From Lysobacterales bacterium (lineage in GTDB: Bacteria > Pseudomonadota > Gammaproteobacteria > Xanthomonadales > Xanthomonadaceae): a stretch of DNA of 44,669 nucleotides. The stretch covers positions 1 to 44,669 of the forward strand of contig JAFLEA010000018.1 in NCBI GenBank assembly GCA_017302035.1, written 5' to 3'. The notes beneath the pieces are model-generated. The model was not told the DNA's origin. It saw only the letters and a program-made list of their open reading frames with translations, and ran no database searches. Made by a program: the position numbers and the translations under genes. Numbering within the stretch: the first letter of the stretch is position 1; every line of letters starts with the position of its first letter. Shown piece by piece: positions 17,351-25,694 of this stretch.

Positions 17351-19936
17351 ATGCGGATGGACAAGCTCACCTCGCGTTTCCAGCAGGCGCTGGCCGACGC
17401 GCAATCGCTGGCCGTGGGTCGCGACCACAACCTGCTCGAACCGGCACACGTGCTGGTGGCGCTGCTCGACCAGTCCGGTGGCAGCACCCGGCCGCTGCTG
17501 GCCCAGGCCGGGGTCAACGTGCCGTTGTTGCGCGAGCGCCTGGGCGAGATCCTGGACAAACTGCCCAAGGTGACCGGCCAGGCCGGCAACCTGTCGGTCG
17601 GCAACGACCTGACCCGGCTGCTGAACCTGACCGACAAGCTGGCCCAGCAGCAGGGCGACCAGTTCATCGCCAGCGAGTGGTTCGTGCTGGCCGCGCTGGA
17701 GGACGGCGGCGAGGTCGGCCGTGCGTTAAAGGCCGCCGGCGCCAACAAGCAGGCCGTGCAGGCGGCCATCGACAAGATCCGCGGAGGCGAGACCGTGCAA
17801 TCCGAGAATGCCGAGGACCAGCGCCAGGCGCTGGAGAAGTTCACCATCGACCTGACCGCGCGTGCGGAGAGCGGCAAGCTCGACCCGGTCATCGGCCGCG
17901 ACGAGGAGATCCGCCGCACCATCCAGGTGCTGCAGCGCCGGACCAAGAACAACCCGGTGCTGATCGGCGAGCCGGGCGTGGGCAAGACCGCGATCGTCGA
18001 GGGCCTGGCCCAGCGCATCGTCAATGGCGAGGTGCCGGAAGGGCTGCGCGGCAAGCGCGTGCTGTCGCTGGACATGGGCGCGCTGATCGCCGGCGCCAAG
18101 TTCCGCGGCGAGTTCGAGGAACGCCTGAAGGGCGTGCTCAACGACCTGTCCAAGAACGAAGGCCAGATCATCCTGTTCATCGACGAGCTGCACACCATGG
18201 TCGGTGCGGGCAAGGCCGACGGGGCGATGGACGCGGGCAACATGCTCAAGCCGGCGCTGGCGCGCGGCGAACTGCACTGCATCGGTGCCACCACCCTGGA
18301 CGAGTACCGCCAGTACATCGAGAAGGACGCCGCACTGGAGCGCCGCTTCCAGAAGGTGTACGTGGGCGAGCCTTCGGTCGAGGACACCATCGCCATCCTG
18401 CGCGGGCTCAAGGAGCGCTACGCGGTGCACCACGGGGTGGAGATCACCGACCCGGCGATCGTCGCCGCGGCCACCCTGTCCAACCGCTACATCACCGACC
18501 GCCAGTTGCCGGACAAGGCCATCGACCTGATGGACGAGGCCGCCTCGCGGATCCGCATGGAGATCGACTCCAAGCCGGAGGAACTGGATCGCCTCGAACG
18601 GCGCCTGATCCAGCTCAAGATCCAGCGCGAGATGCTGAAGAAGGAGAAGGACGAGGCGTCCAGGCAGCGCCTGGCCGACCTGGAGAGCGACATCGACGCG
18701 CTGGAGCGCGAGTTCTCCGACCTGGACGAGGTGTGGAAGTCGGAGAAGGCCGCGCTGCAGGGTGCGACCAAGGTCAAGGAACAACTCGAACAGGCCCGGT
18801 TCGAGCTGGAGGCGGCCCAGCGCGCGCAGGACTACGCGACGATGAGCGAGATCCAGTACGGGCGCATCCCGCAACTGGAGAAGCAGCTGGCCGCCGCCCA
18901 GGAGGCCGAGCAGACCGAGTTCAAGCTGGTCCAGGACCGGGTCACCGACGAGGAGATCGCCGAGGTCGTGTCGCGCTGGACCGGGATCCCGGTCAACCGG
19001 ATGCTGGAGGGCGAGCGCGAGAAGCTGTTGCGCATGGAGGGCGAGCTGGGCGCGCGCGTGGTCGGCCAGGAAGAGGCGATCCGGGTGGTGTCGGACGCGG
19101 TGCGGCGCTCGCGCGCCGGCCTGTCCGACCCGAACCGGCCGATCGGCTCGTTCCTGTTCCTGGGCCCGACCGGTGTGGGCAAGACCGAGCTGTGCAAGTC
19201 GCTGGCGCAGTTCCTGTTCGACAGCGCCGACGCGATGGTGCGGATCGACATGAGCGAATTCATGGAGAAGCATTCGGTCGCGCGCCTGATCGGCGCCCCG
19301 CCGGGCTACGTCGGCTACGAAGAGGGTGGCTACCTGACCGAGGCCGTGCGCCGGCGGCCGTACTCGCTGATCCTGCTCGACGAGGTCGAGAAGGCGCACC
19401 CGGACGTGTTCAACATCCTGTTGCAGGTGCTCGACGACGGTCGCCTGACCGACGGCCAGGGCCGCACCGTGGACTTCCGCAACACCGTGATCGTGATGAC
19501 GTCCAACCTGGGCTCGCACCAGATCCAGGAACTGTCGGGCGACGGCAGCGCGGAGGCCTATACCCAGATGAAGGCGGCGGTGATGGGCGTGGTCCAGGCC
19601 CACTTCCGACCCGAGTTCATCAACCGGCTGGACGACATCGTGGTGTTCCACCCGCTGGACAAGCAGCAGATCCGGCAGATCGCGCGGATCCAGCTGCGCG
19701 GGCTGGAGAAGCGGCTGGCCGAGCGCGGGCTGAAGCTGGAGCTGTCGGACAAGGCGTTCGAACTGCTCGGCAACGTCGGATTCGACCCGGTGTATGGCGC
19801 GCGCCCGCTCAAGCGCGCGATCCAGGCCCAGGTCGAGAACCCGCTGGCGCAGAAGATCCTGTCGGGCGAATTCGGCAACGGCGACACCGTGCGCGTGGAT
19901 GCCGAGGGCGGCCACCTGGCGTTCGCCAAGGGCTGA
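17351..19936 (+). CDS. clpB: Disaggregase chaperone ClpB
   Basis: This 861-residue Hsp100 ATPase extracts polypeptides from aggregates together with DnaK. Domains in order are the N-terminal Clp_N repeats (about 1-150), AAA+ module 1 with [18 protein letters not shown] and [13 protein letters not shown], the coiled-coil middle domain (about 400-525; long charged helices around [20 protein letters not shown]), and AAA+ module 2 with [18 protein letters not shown] and [14 protein letters not shown]. The motif [10 protein letters not shown] in the middle domain is typical. Length agrees with E. coli ClpB (857). Starts at 17351 ([10 protein letters not shown]) or 17357 (MDKLTSRF) are both possible. 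A sigma-32 promoter precedes it and a structured repeat follows it. Confidence 0.97.
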   Translation: MRMDKLTSRFQQALADAQSLAVGRDHNLLEPAHVLVALLDQSGGSTRPLLAQAGVNVPLLRERLGEILDKLPKVTGQAGNLSVGNDLTRLLNLTDKLAQQQGDQFIASEWFVLAALEDGGEVGRALKAAGANKQAVQAAIDKIRGGETVQSENAEDQRQALEKFTIDLTARAESGKLDPVIGRDEEIRRTIQVLQRRTKNNPVLIGEPGVGKTAIVEGLAQRIVNGEVPEGLRGKRVLSLDMGALIAGAKFRGEFEERLKGVLNDLSKNEGQIILFIDELHTMVGAGKADGAMDAGNMLKPALARGELHCIGATTLDEYRQYIEKDAALERRFQKVYVGEPSVEDTIAILRGLKERYAVHHGVEITDPAIVAAATLSNRYITDRQLPDKAIDLMDEAASRIRMEIDSKPEELDRLERRLIQLKIQREMLKKEKDEASRQRLADLESDIDALEREFSDLDEVWKSEKAALQGATKVKEQLEQARFELEAAQRAQDYATMSEIQYGRIPQLEKQLAAAQEAEQTEFKLVQDRVTDEEIAEVVSRWTGIPVNRMLEGEREKLLRMEGELGARVVGQEEAIRVVSDAVRRSRAGLSDPNRPIGSFLFLGPTGVGKTELCKSLAQFLFDSADAMVRIDMSEFMEKHSVARLIGAPPGYVGYEEGGYLTEAVRRRPYSLILLDEVEKAHPDVFNILLQVLDDGRLTDGQGRTVDFRNTVIVMTSNLGSHQIQELSGDGSAEAYTQMKAAVMGVVQAHFRPEFINRLDDIVVFHPLDKQQIRQIARIQLRGLEKRLAERGLKLELSDKAFELLGNVGFDPVYGARPLKRAIQAQVENPLAQKILSGEFGNGDTVRVDAEGGHLAFAKG

Positions 19937-19971
19937 TCACCAGCCTGCCCGCAGAAGCGGGAATCCACACG

Positions 19972-20106
19972 CTCGCGGAGGACGTCGCTGCGCGGGGTTC
20001 CCGTTCGAGCGGCACAGGGATGTGCCGCGCCCGCGTGTTGGAGCAGGACGCGGAACCATGCGGCGAACGGGAACCCCGCGCAGCGGCGGCCCTGGCCGAA
20101 GAAGGA
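19972..20106 (+). repeat. Nested inverted-repeat element, copy A
   Basis: This is a ~135-nt element after clpB. Its outer arms at 19983-20007 and 20064-20088 pair over 25 bp with a single G-T pair. Just inside the 5' arm, a second hairpin has a 7-bp stem (20010-20016 with 20021-20027, loop GGGA). The remaining internal segment is single-stranded and well conserved with copy B at 30337-30470. It lies between the convergent 3' ends of clpB and dps, and a small CCCGC-AGAA-GCGGG hairpin sits just before it. It has no coding potential I trust. Confidence 0.8.
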
Positions 20107-20167
20107 AACACCGGTCACGACTGGAACAGAACAGCCGACCGCGATCAATCGGCTGCTCCAGTGACAG

Positions 20168-20728
20168 TCACTCCAGCAGCGAGCGCAGCATCCAGGCGTA
20201 CTTCTCGTGGGTCTGCAGGCGCTGGGTCAGCAGGTCCACGGACGGATCGTCGCCGGCGTCGTCGGCGGTCTTGAGCACCTTGCGCGCGGTGCGGCACACC
20301 GCCTCGTTGCCGGACACCAGCTGCTGGACCATGCCCTTCCAGTCCGGCACGCCGTCGGCGCCTTCCTCCTCGCGGATCGAGGTCAGGCGGATGAATTCGG
20401 CGTAGGAACCGGGCGCGTTGTAGCCCAGCGCACGGATGCGCTCGGCGACCTCGTCCAGCGCGGTCCATTGCTCGGTGTACTGGCCTTCGAACATGACGTG
20501 CAGCGAGTTGAACATCGGCCCGGTCACGTTCCAGTGGAAGTTGTGGGTCTTCAGGTACAGGGTGAAGGCATCGGACAGGTAGTGCGCCAGGCCCTCGGCG
20601 ATCTCCTTGCGGTCGGCGTTGGCGATGCCGATGTCGATCCGGGAAGGCGAGGCGGCCTGGGTCAGCGGCTTGGTCTTGGTCCCGGCGGCAGGCGACTTCT
20701 TGCTCTTGGCGGTCTTGGTCTTGGCCAT
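20168..20728 (-). CDS. dps: Dps-family DNA-binding ferritin-like protein
   Basis: This 186-residue mini-ferritin stores iron by consuming peroxide and protects DNA. The ferroxidase ligands at the dimer interface are present: His65 (NFHWNVTG), His77 (LHVMF), Glu81, Asp92 and Glu96 (LDEVAER). The N-terminal 30 residues are lysine-rich (MAKTKTAKSKKSPAAGTKTK), as in Dps proteins that bind DNA through a basic tail. The ATG at 20728 is preceded by AAGGAGCG. The open frame upstream overlaps hrpA and is not supported. The 98-base gap shared with hrpA holds an AT-richer patch (20775-20815) where the promoters probably lie. I could not confirm an OxyR site. Confidence 0.95.
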   Translation of the reverse strand: MAKTKTAKSKKSPAAGTKTKPLTQAASPSRIDIGIANADRKEIAEGLAHYLSDAFTLYLKTHNFHWNVTGPMFNSLHVMFEGQYTEQWTALDEVAERIRALGYNAPGSYAEFIRLTSIREEEGADGVPDWKGMVQQLVSGNEAVCRTARKVLKTADDAGDDPSVDLLTQRLQTHEKYAWMLRSLLE

Positions 20729-20826
20729 GGTTCGCTCCTTGGGTGGGGGGCACCCATCGTCTATGGGGCCGAGACAATGGACAATAAACCCTTGGTCGTT
20801 ATCGAAGACTTCACACGGACCCATTG

Positions 20827-23800
20827 ATGGAACCGATTCCCGCCGAACTGCGCAAGGCGCTGGAGGCCGGCCGGCGCGGGATGGACCAGGCGCTGGGTCG
20901 CGACCGTGGCCGCTTGCATGGCCTGTGGTCGCGCTGGCGCGGCAAACCGGCCGACGCGGCGCTGCGCGAGCGCTTCGAGCAGGCACTGGACGCCTCGCTG
21001 GCCGCCTGCCAGGCGCGGGCGGCCAGCGTGCCGGCGGTGAGCGTGGATGCATCCCTGCCCATCGCCGCCGAGGCCGAGCGCATCGTTGCCCTGATCCGGG
21101 CGCATCCGGTGGTGGTGGTGGCCGGCGAGACCGGCTCGGGCAAGACCACCCAGCTGCCCAAGCTGTGCCTGGCCGCCGGCCGCGGCGTGGCCGGGACGAT
21201 CGGCTGCACCCAGCCGCGCCGGATCGCGGCCCGCGCGGTGGCCGCGCGCGTGGCCGAGGAGCTGCAGGCACCGCTGGGCGGGACGGTCGGTTACCAGGTG
21301 CGCTTCACCGACAACGTCGGACCGGATACCCGGATCAAGTTCATGACCGACGGCATCCTGCTGGCCGAGATCGCCTCCGACCGCTGGCTGTCGGCCTACG
21401 ACACGATCATCGTCGACGAGGCCCACGAGCGCAGTCTCAATATCGATTTCCTGCTGGGCTACCTCAAGCAGCTTCTGCACAAGCGCCGCGACCTGAAGCT
21501 GATCGTGACCTCGGCCACGATCGATACCGCGCGCTTCGCCAGGCATTTCGGCGACGCGCCCGTGGTCGAGGTGGCCGGGCGCACCTACCCGGTCGAAGTG
21601 CGATACCGGCCTGCGGGCGGGGAGAGCGGCGGGGGCGACACGCAGGCGGCTTCCAACGCACGCCCGGCGCGCGCAGGGCGCGAGCTGGACCCGCTGTCGG
21701 CGATCACCGCCGCCATGGACGAGATCAGCGCCGAGGACCCGCGCGGCGACGTGCTGGTGTTCCTGCCCGGCGAACGCGAGATCCGCGACGCGCACCGCGC
21801 GCTGGAGAAGCGCCAGTACCGTTCCACCGAAGTGCTGCCGCTGTACGCGCGGCTGTCGGCGCGCGACCAGGACCGGGTGTTCAACCCCGGCGCGCAGCGG
21901 CGCATCGTGCTGGCCACCAACGTCGCCGAGACCTCGCTGACCGTGCCGCGGATCCGCTACGTGGTCGATCCGGGCGATGCGCGGGTCAAGCGCTACAGCC
22001 CGCGTTCGAAGATCGACCGCCTGCACGTGGAGCCGATCAGCCAGGCCAGCGCCAACCAGCGCAAGGGCCGCTGCGGCCGCATCGCCGAGGGCGTGTGCTA
22101 CCGGCTCTACGCCGAGGGCGACTTCCTCTCGCGACCGGAGTTCACCGATCCGGAGATCCGCCGCGCCAGCCTGGCCGGGGTGATCCTGCGGATGTTGCAC
22201 CTGGGGCTGGGGCAGGTTGAGGACTTCCCGTTCCTGGAACCGCCCGATGAGCGTGCCATCGCCGACGGCTGGCAGCAGTTGCTGGAACTGGGTGCGATCG
22301 AGGACGGCGACGATGGCCGGCGTCGGCTCACCGCCATCGGCCGGCAGATGGCGCGGTTGCCGGTGGACGTGAAGCTCGCGCGCATGCTGGTCGCCGCACA
22401 GGCGCACGGCTGCCTGCGGGCGATGCTGCCGATCGCCGCCTTCCTGGGCGTGCAGGACCCGCGCGAGCGTCCGCCGGAAGCGCGCGAGGCGGCCGACAAC
22501 GCGCACGCGCTGTTCGCCGACCCGCGTTCGGAATTCGTCGGCATCGCGCGCCTGTGGCAGGCCTACGAAGCAGCCTCCGAGGAACTGACCCAGTCGAAGC
22601 TGCGCGACTGGTGCGGCAAGCGCTTCCTCGGCTACCTGCGCATGCGCGAGTGGCGCGAGCTGCATCGGCAGTTGAAGCTGCTGTGCGCCGAACTGGGCTG
22701 GCGCGAGGAACCGCCGGAGCAGGCGCTGCTGCCGCTGCTGGCCGGCGCGACAGCCGTCGGCGAGAAGGCCGCCGCATCGAACCGGCCGACCCGCGGCGAG
22801 CTGCACCGTGCCGCGCGCCTGGCGCGCGAGGAAAAGGGGTCAGGTTCACGGTTGCCCATGGATGACAGAGGGGGGCTGGCAGATCGAGGCCAAAGTGAAC
22901 CTGCCGCCCTTTTCTCTCCCCGCCAACGCGCCGGTGCCTACCAGTCGTTGCATCGCGCCCTGATCGCCGGCTTGCCGACCCAGCTGGGCCACCGCACCGA
23001 GAAGGGCGACTACCAGGCGCCGCGCCAGCGCCGCTTCCAGCTGTTCCCGGCATCGCCACTGGCGAAGAAGCCACCGCCGTGGGTGCTGGTGTCGACCCTG
23101 CTGGACACGCAGAAGGTCTGGGGCCTGACCGCCGCGGCGATCGAGCCGGACTGGGCCATCGACGAACTGCCGCACCTGCTGGCGCGCAAGCACTTCGACC
23201 CACGCTGGTCGCGCGCCCAGGGCAACGTGCTGGCTTCCGAGCAGATCGGCTTGTTCGGACTGGTGCTGGCGCCGAAGCGTCCGGTCCACTACGGCCGCAT
23301 CGACCCGGCCGGCGCCCATGACCTGTTCGTGCGCCAGGCACTGGTCCCTGGCGAGATCGACACCCGGGCATCGTTCCTGGCCGCCAACCTGAAGACCCTG
23401 GAACAGGCGCGCGAAGAGGAGGCCAAGCTGCGCCGCGCCGGCCTGGTCGCCGACGAACACTGGCAGGGGCGCTGGTACCTGGACCGAATCCCGGGCCAAA
23501 TCCACTCCGCCGCCGGCCTCGATGCCTGGTACCGCGGCCTGCCGCCGCAGGCCAGGCAGGCGCTGCGCTGGTCCACCGCCGACCTGTTGCCGGGCGAGGG
23601 CAGCCAGGACGACCTCTTCCCGAAGTATTTCCCGATGGGCGACGTGCGCCTGCCGCTGCACTATCGCTTCGAGCCCGGTGCGGCCGATGACGGCGTCACC
23701 CTGGACGTCCCGCTGTCGCTGCTCAACGCGCTCGATCCGGCGCGGCTGTCGTGGCTGGCACCGGGCTTCGTCGCCGACAAGGCCGCCGGCCTGATCCGCA

Positions 23801-25056
23801 CCCTGCCCAAGGCCCAGCGCCGCAATTATGTGCCGGCGCCGGATTTCGGCCGCGCTTTCTGCGAGGCATTCGCGAAACCGTCGGCCGATTCCCTGGCCGG
23901 CGAACTGGCACGTTTCCTCGCGCGCGCCACCGGGGTGCCGGTGGCGGCGCTGGACTTCGACGAAACCGCGCTGGAGCCGCACCTGCGCATGAACCTGCGT
24001 TTGCGCGACGTGCCTGCACGCGAAGGCAAGACGCCCGAAGGAATGCTGCACGAGGGCAAGGACCGTGGCGGCCGGATACTGGCCGAATCGCGCGACCTGG
24101 AGGCCTTGCGTGCGCAGTTCGGCGAGCACGCCAGTCATGCTTTCGCCGCGCGTGCCGGGCGTGCGCTGGCGAGTGATCAGGCGCAGGAGCTGCGCGCTTT
24201 TCCTGAGGCCGGCGTGCCCGAGCAGGTGCCCGGTGAAGCCGGCGTGCCGGGCTGGCCGGCGCTGGTGGACGCGGGCGACCATGCCGTGCTGCGCGTGTTC
24301 GCCGATCGCGCCGAGGCCCGTGCCGCACACCCCCGCGGGGTCGGCCGCCTGCTGCGCCTTGCCCTGGCCGACAAGGCAAGGCAAGCGCACCGGCAATTGC
24401 CGGTCGCGCCGCAGCTGGGCCTGCTCTATGCGGCGATCGAGCGCTTCGGCAGCGGCCCGGAGGCACGCGCGCAGGAGAAGGAGCAACTGCGCGCCGACCT
24501 GGTCGAGGCGGCGCTCAACGCGGTGCTCGCCGACGGCCTGGAGGGGATCCGCGACCCGGGTGTATTCCAGCGCCGGGCCGGGGATGCGGCGCGCCAGCTG
24601 TTCGCCGAATCGATGGCGCGGCTGCAGCTGGCCGAGCAGATCCTGGCGGCGGTGGCGGAGTTGAAACCGAAGCTGGAAGCTACGCTGATGGGCTGGGCCG
24701 GGGCCAACCTCGACGACCTGCGCGCACAGCTGGAGGGCCTGGTGCATCCGGGGTTCCTGCGCCACACGCCTGCCGAGGCGCTGGCACAGTTCCCGCGCTG
24801 GCTCAGGGGCATGCACCTGCGGGCCGAGCGCGCGCTGCGCGACCCGGCCCGCGACCAGGCGCGCATGCTCGAGCTCAAGCCCTTCGTCGACGCCCTGGCT
24901 GGCGCACGGCGGCGCGGCGAGGACGCGGCCCCGGGATGGCAGGCCCTGCGCTGGGACCTGGAGGAACTGCGCGTGTCGCTGTTCGCTCAGGAACTCGGCG
25001 CGCGCGGCGCCGTGTCGCCGAAGAAGCTGGCCCAGCGCCTGGCGGCGCTTACTTGA
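20827..25056 (+). CDS. hrpA: DEAH-box ATP-dependent RNA helicase HrpA (with inserted palindrome)
   Basis: This 1409-residue helicase has motif I GETGSGKTT (100-108), motif II DEAH (197-200) in VDEAHERSLN, motif III SATID, motif V ATNVAETSLTV and motif VI QRKGRCGR. These are followed by HA2, OB-fold and DUF3418 regions (LPLHYRFEPGAADDGVTLDVP and similar blocks) that define HrpA. In E. coli HrpA acts on mRNA and stalled ribosomes. Start ATG 20827 (MEPIPAELRKAL) has no clear Shine-Dalgarno; a TTG at 20824 also precedes it. Residues about 669-696 come from an 84-base palindromic insertion that keeps the frame, placed between RAARLAREE and RQRAGAYQSL. The 3' end overlaps the convergent next gene by 8 bases. 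Confidence 0.95.
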   Translation: MEPIPAELRKALEAGRRGMDQALGRDRGRLHGLWSRWRGKPADAALRERFEQALDASLAACQARAASVPAVSVDASLPIAAEAERIVALIRAHPVVVVAGETGSGKTTQLPKLCLAAGRGVAGTIGCTQPRRIAARAVAARVAEELQAPLGGTVGYQVRFTDNVGPDTRIKFMTDGILLAEIASDRWLSAYDTIIVDEAHERSLNIDFLLGYLKQLLHKRRDLKLIVTSATIDTARFARHFGDAPVVEVAGRTYPVEVRYRPAGGESGGGDTQAASNARPARAGRELDPLSAITAAMDEISAEDPRGDVLVFLPGEREIRDAHRALEKRQYRSTEVLPLYARLSARDQDRVFNPGAQRRIVLATNVAETSLTVPRIRYVVDPGDARVKRYSPRSKIDRLHVEPISQASANQRKGRCGRIAEGVCYRLYAEGDFLSRPEFTDPEIRRASLAGVILRMLHLGLGQVEDFPFLEPPDERAIADGWQQLLELGAIEDGDDGRRRLTAIGRQMARLPVDVKLARMLVAAQAHGCLRAMLPIAAFLGVQDPRERPPEAREAADNAHALFADPRSEFVGIARLWQAYEAASEELTQSKLRDWCGKRFLGYLRMREWRELHRQLKLLCAELGWREEPPEQALLPLLAGATAVGEKAAASNRPTRGELHRAARLAREEKGSGSRLPMDDRGGLADRGQSEPAALFSPRQRAGAYQSLHRALIAGLPTQLGHRTEKGDYQAPRQRRFQLFPASPLAKKPPPWVLVSTLLDTQKVWGLTAAAIEPDWAIDELPHLLARKHFDPRWSRAQGNVLASEQIGLFGLVLAPKRPVHYGRIDPAGAHDLFVRQALVPGEIDTRASFLAANLKTLEQAREEEAKLRRAGLVADEHWQGRWYLDRIPGQIHSAAGLDAWYRGLPPQARQALRWSTADLLPGEGSQDDLFPKYFPMGDVRLPLHYRFEPGAADDGVTLDVPLSLLNALDPARLSWLAPGFVADKAAGLIRTLPKAQRRNYVPAPDFGRAFCEAFAKPSADSLAGELARFLARATGVPVAALDFDETALEPHLRMNLRLRDVPAREGKTPEGMLHEGKDRGGRILAESRDLEALRAQFGEHASHAFAARAGRALASDQAQELRAFPEAGVPEQVPGEAGVPGWPALVDAGDHAVLRVFADRAEARAAHPRGVGRLLRLALADKARQAHRQLPVAPQLGLLYAAIERFGSGPEARAQEKEQLRADLVEAALNAVLADGLEGIRDPGVFQRRAGDAARQLFAESMARLQLAEQILAAVAELKPKLEATLMGWAGANLDDLRAQLEGLVHPGFLRHTPAEALAQFPRWLRGMHLRAERALRDPARDQARMLELKPFVDALAGARRRGEDAAPGWQALRWDLEELRVSLFAQELGARGAVSPKKLAQRLAALT
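22831..22914 (+). repeat. REP-like palindrome inserted in frame inside hrpA
   Basis: The arms GAAAAGGGGTCAGGTTCAC (22831-22849) and its near-complement at 22895-22914 (GTGAACCTGCCGCCCTTTTC) flank a 45-base centre. The GGGGTCAGGTTCAC end resembles REP-type sequences mobilised by REP-associated tyrosine transposases in gammaproteobacteria. The unit is 84 bases, so it adds 28 codons without a stop or frameshift. No transposase lies nearby. Confidence 0.7.
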
Positions 25057-25633
25057 TCCGCCGCACCTTGGCCGGCGTGTTGTAGCCGTCGATGCGCAGG
25101 AACCAGGAGTTCAGCAGGCCCGGTTTGATGGTGACCGCCGGATTGGTGCGCTTCACGCCATCCAGGCGGGCCGGTTCGACCTGCTCCCATACCTGGCCGT
25201 TGGCCAGGGTGTAGCGGCTGCCCTTGGCGAAGCCGCGGAACTCGCCGACCAGGGTGCTCTTGATCGGCTCGTCCGAGCCGAAGTCGAAGAAGCCGCGGCT
25301 TTCGTCCTTCACCTCGCGCCGGCCTTCCTCGCGCCCCTGTTCGCGGATGCGCTCGATCTCGGTCGCGCTCAGCGCGGCACCGGCGGCCGTGGACGCCGTG
25401 GCGCCAGCGGCCTGGGCAGCCGCTCCGGCCTTTTGCCGGTCGATCCAGCCGCGCAGTGCCGCCAGCTCCTCCTGGCTCAGCTTGTGCAGGCCGGCGGCCT
25501 TGAATTCCTCGGGCGTCATCTGCCGTTCGAGCCCGGCCTCGTCCTTGGACTGCGCCAGCGCGGCAGGGGCGGAAACGGCCAGCGCAAGCGCCAGCACCAG
25601 GACGGACCACATCGGCAGCGGACGGCGATTCAT
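25049..25633 (-). CDS. Periplasmic protein of unknown function
   Basis: This 194-residue protein starts at ATG 25633, preceded by GGAGGAAC. Its signal peptide MNRRPLPMWSVLVLALALAV ends near SAPAALAQ (cleavage about residue 27). The middle is alanine-rich and charged with a coiled-coil tendency (TEIERIREQGREEGRREVKD). The C-terminal ~85 residues contain FRGFAKGSRYTLANGQVWEQ and a basic end, PAKVRRIK. The G-x-x-F/Y-x-L-x-NGQVW-x-Q pattern is common in uncharacterised gammaproteobacterial exported proteins. It overlaps the end of hrpA by 8 bases in convergent orientation and is divergent from relA. No function is assigned. Confidence 0.75.
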   Translation of the reverse strand: MNRRPLPMWSVLVLALALAVSAPAALAQSKDEAGLERQMTPEEFKAAGLHKLSQEELAALRGWIDRQKAGAAAQAAGATASTAAGAALSATEIERIREQGREEGRREVKDESRGFFDFGSDEPIKSTLVGEFRGFAKGSRYTLANGQVWEQVEPARLDGVKRTNPAVTIKPGLLNSWFLRIDGYNTPAKVRRIK

Positions 25634-25694
25634 GCTTGTTCCTCCGGCAGGTTGGCCGCTAGTGTAGTCGCCATCCCCACACGCCGGAACGGCC

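Noticed and set aside
14573-17449. A 958-codon minus-strand open frame opposite rluD/pgeF
   Set aside because: It has no family motifs and is opposite well-supported genes.
15310-20274. A 1654-codon open frame overlapping rluD, pgeF and clpB
   Set aside because: It is a frame shadow rich in G, R and A; clpB and pgeF occupy the true frames.
20729-20826. Possible OxyR site between dps and hrpA
   Set aside because: AT-rich patches are present, but the four ATAG-type quarter-sites with 7-base spacing could not be aligned.
25657-25694. Alternative relA starts upstream of the TTG
   Set aside because: No in-frame ATG or GTG with a ribosome site was seen in the short gap.
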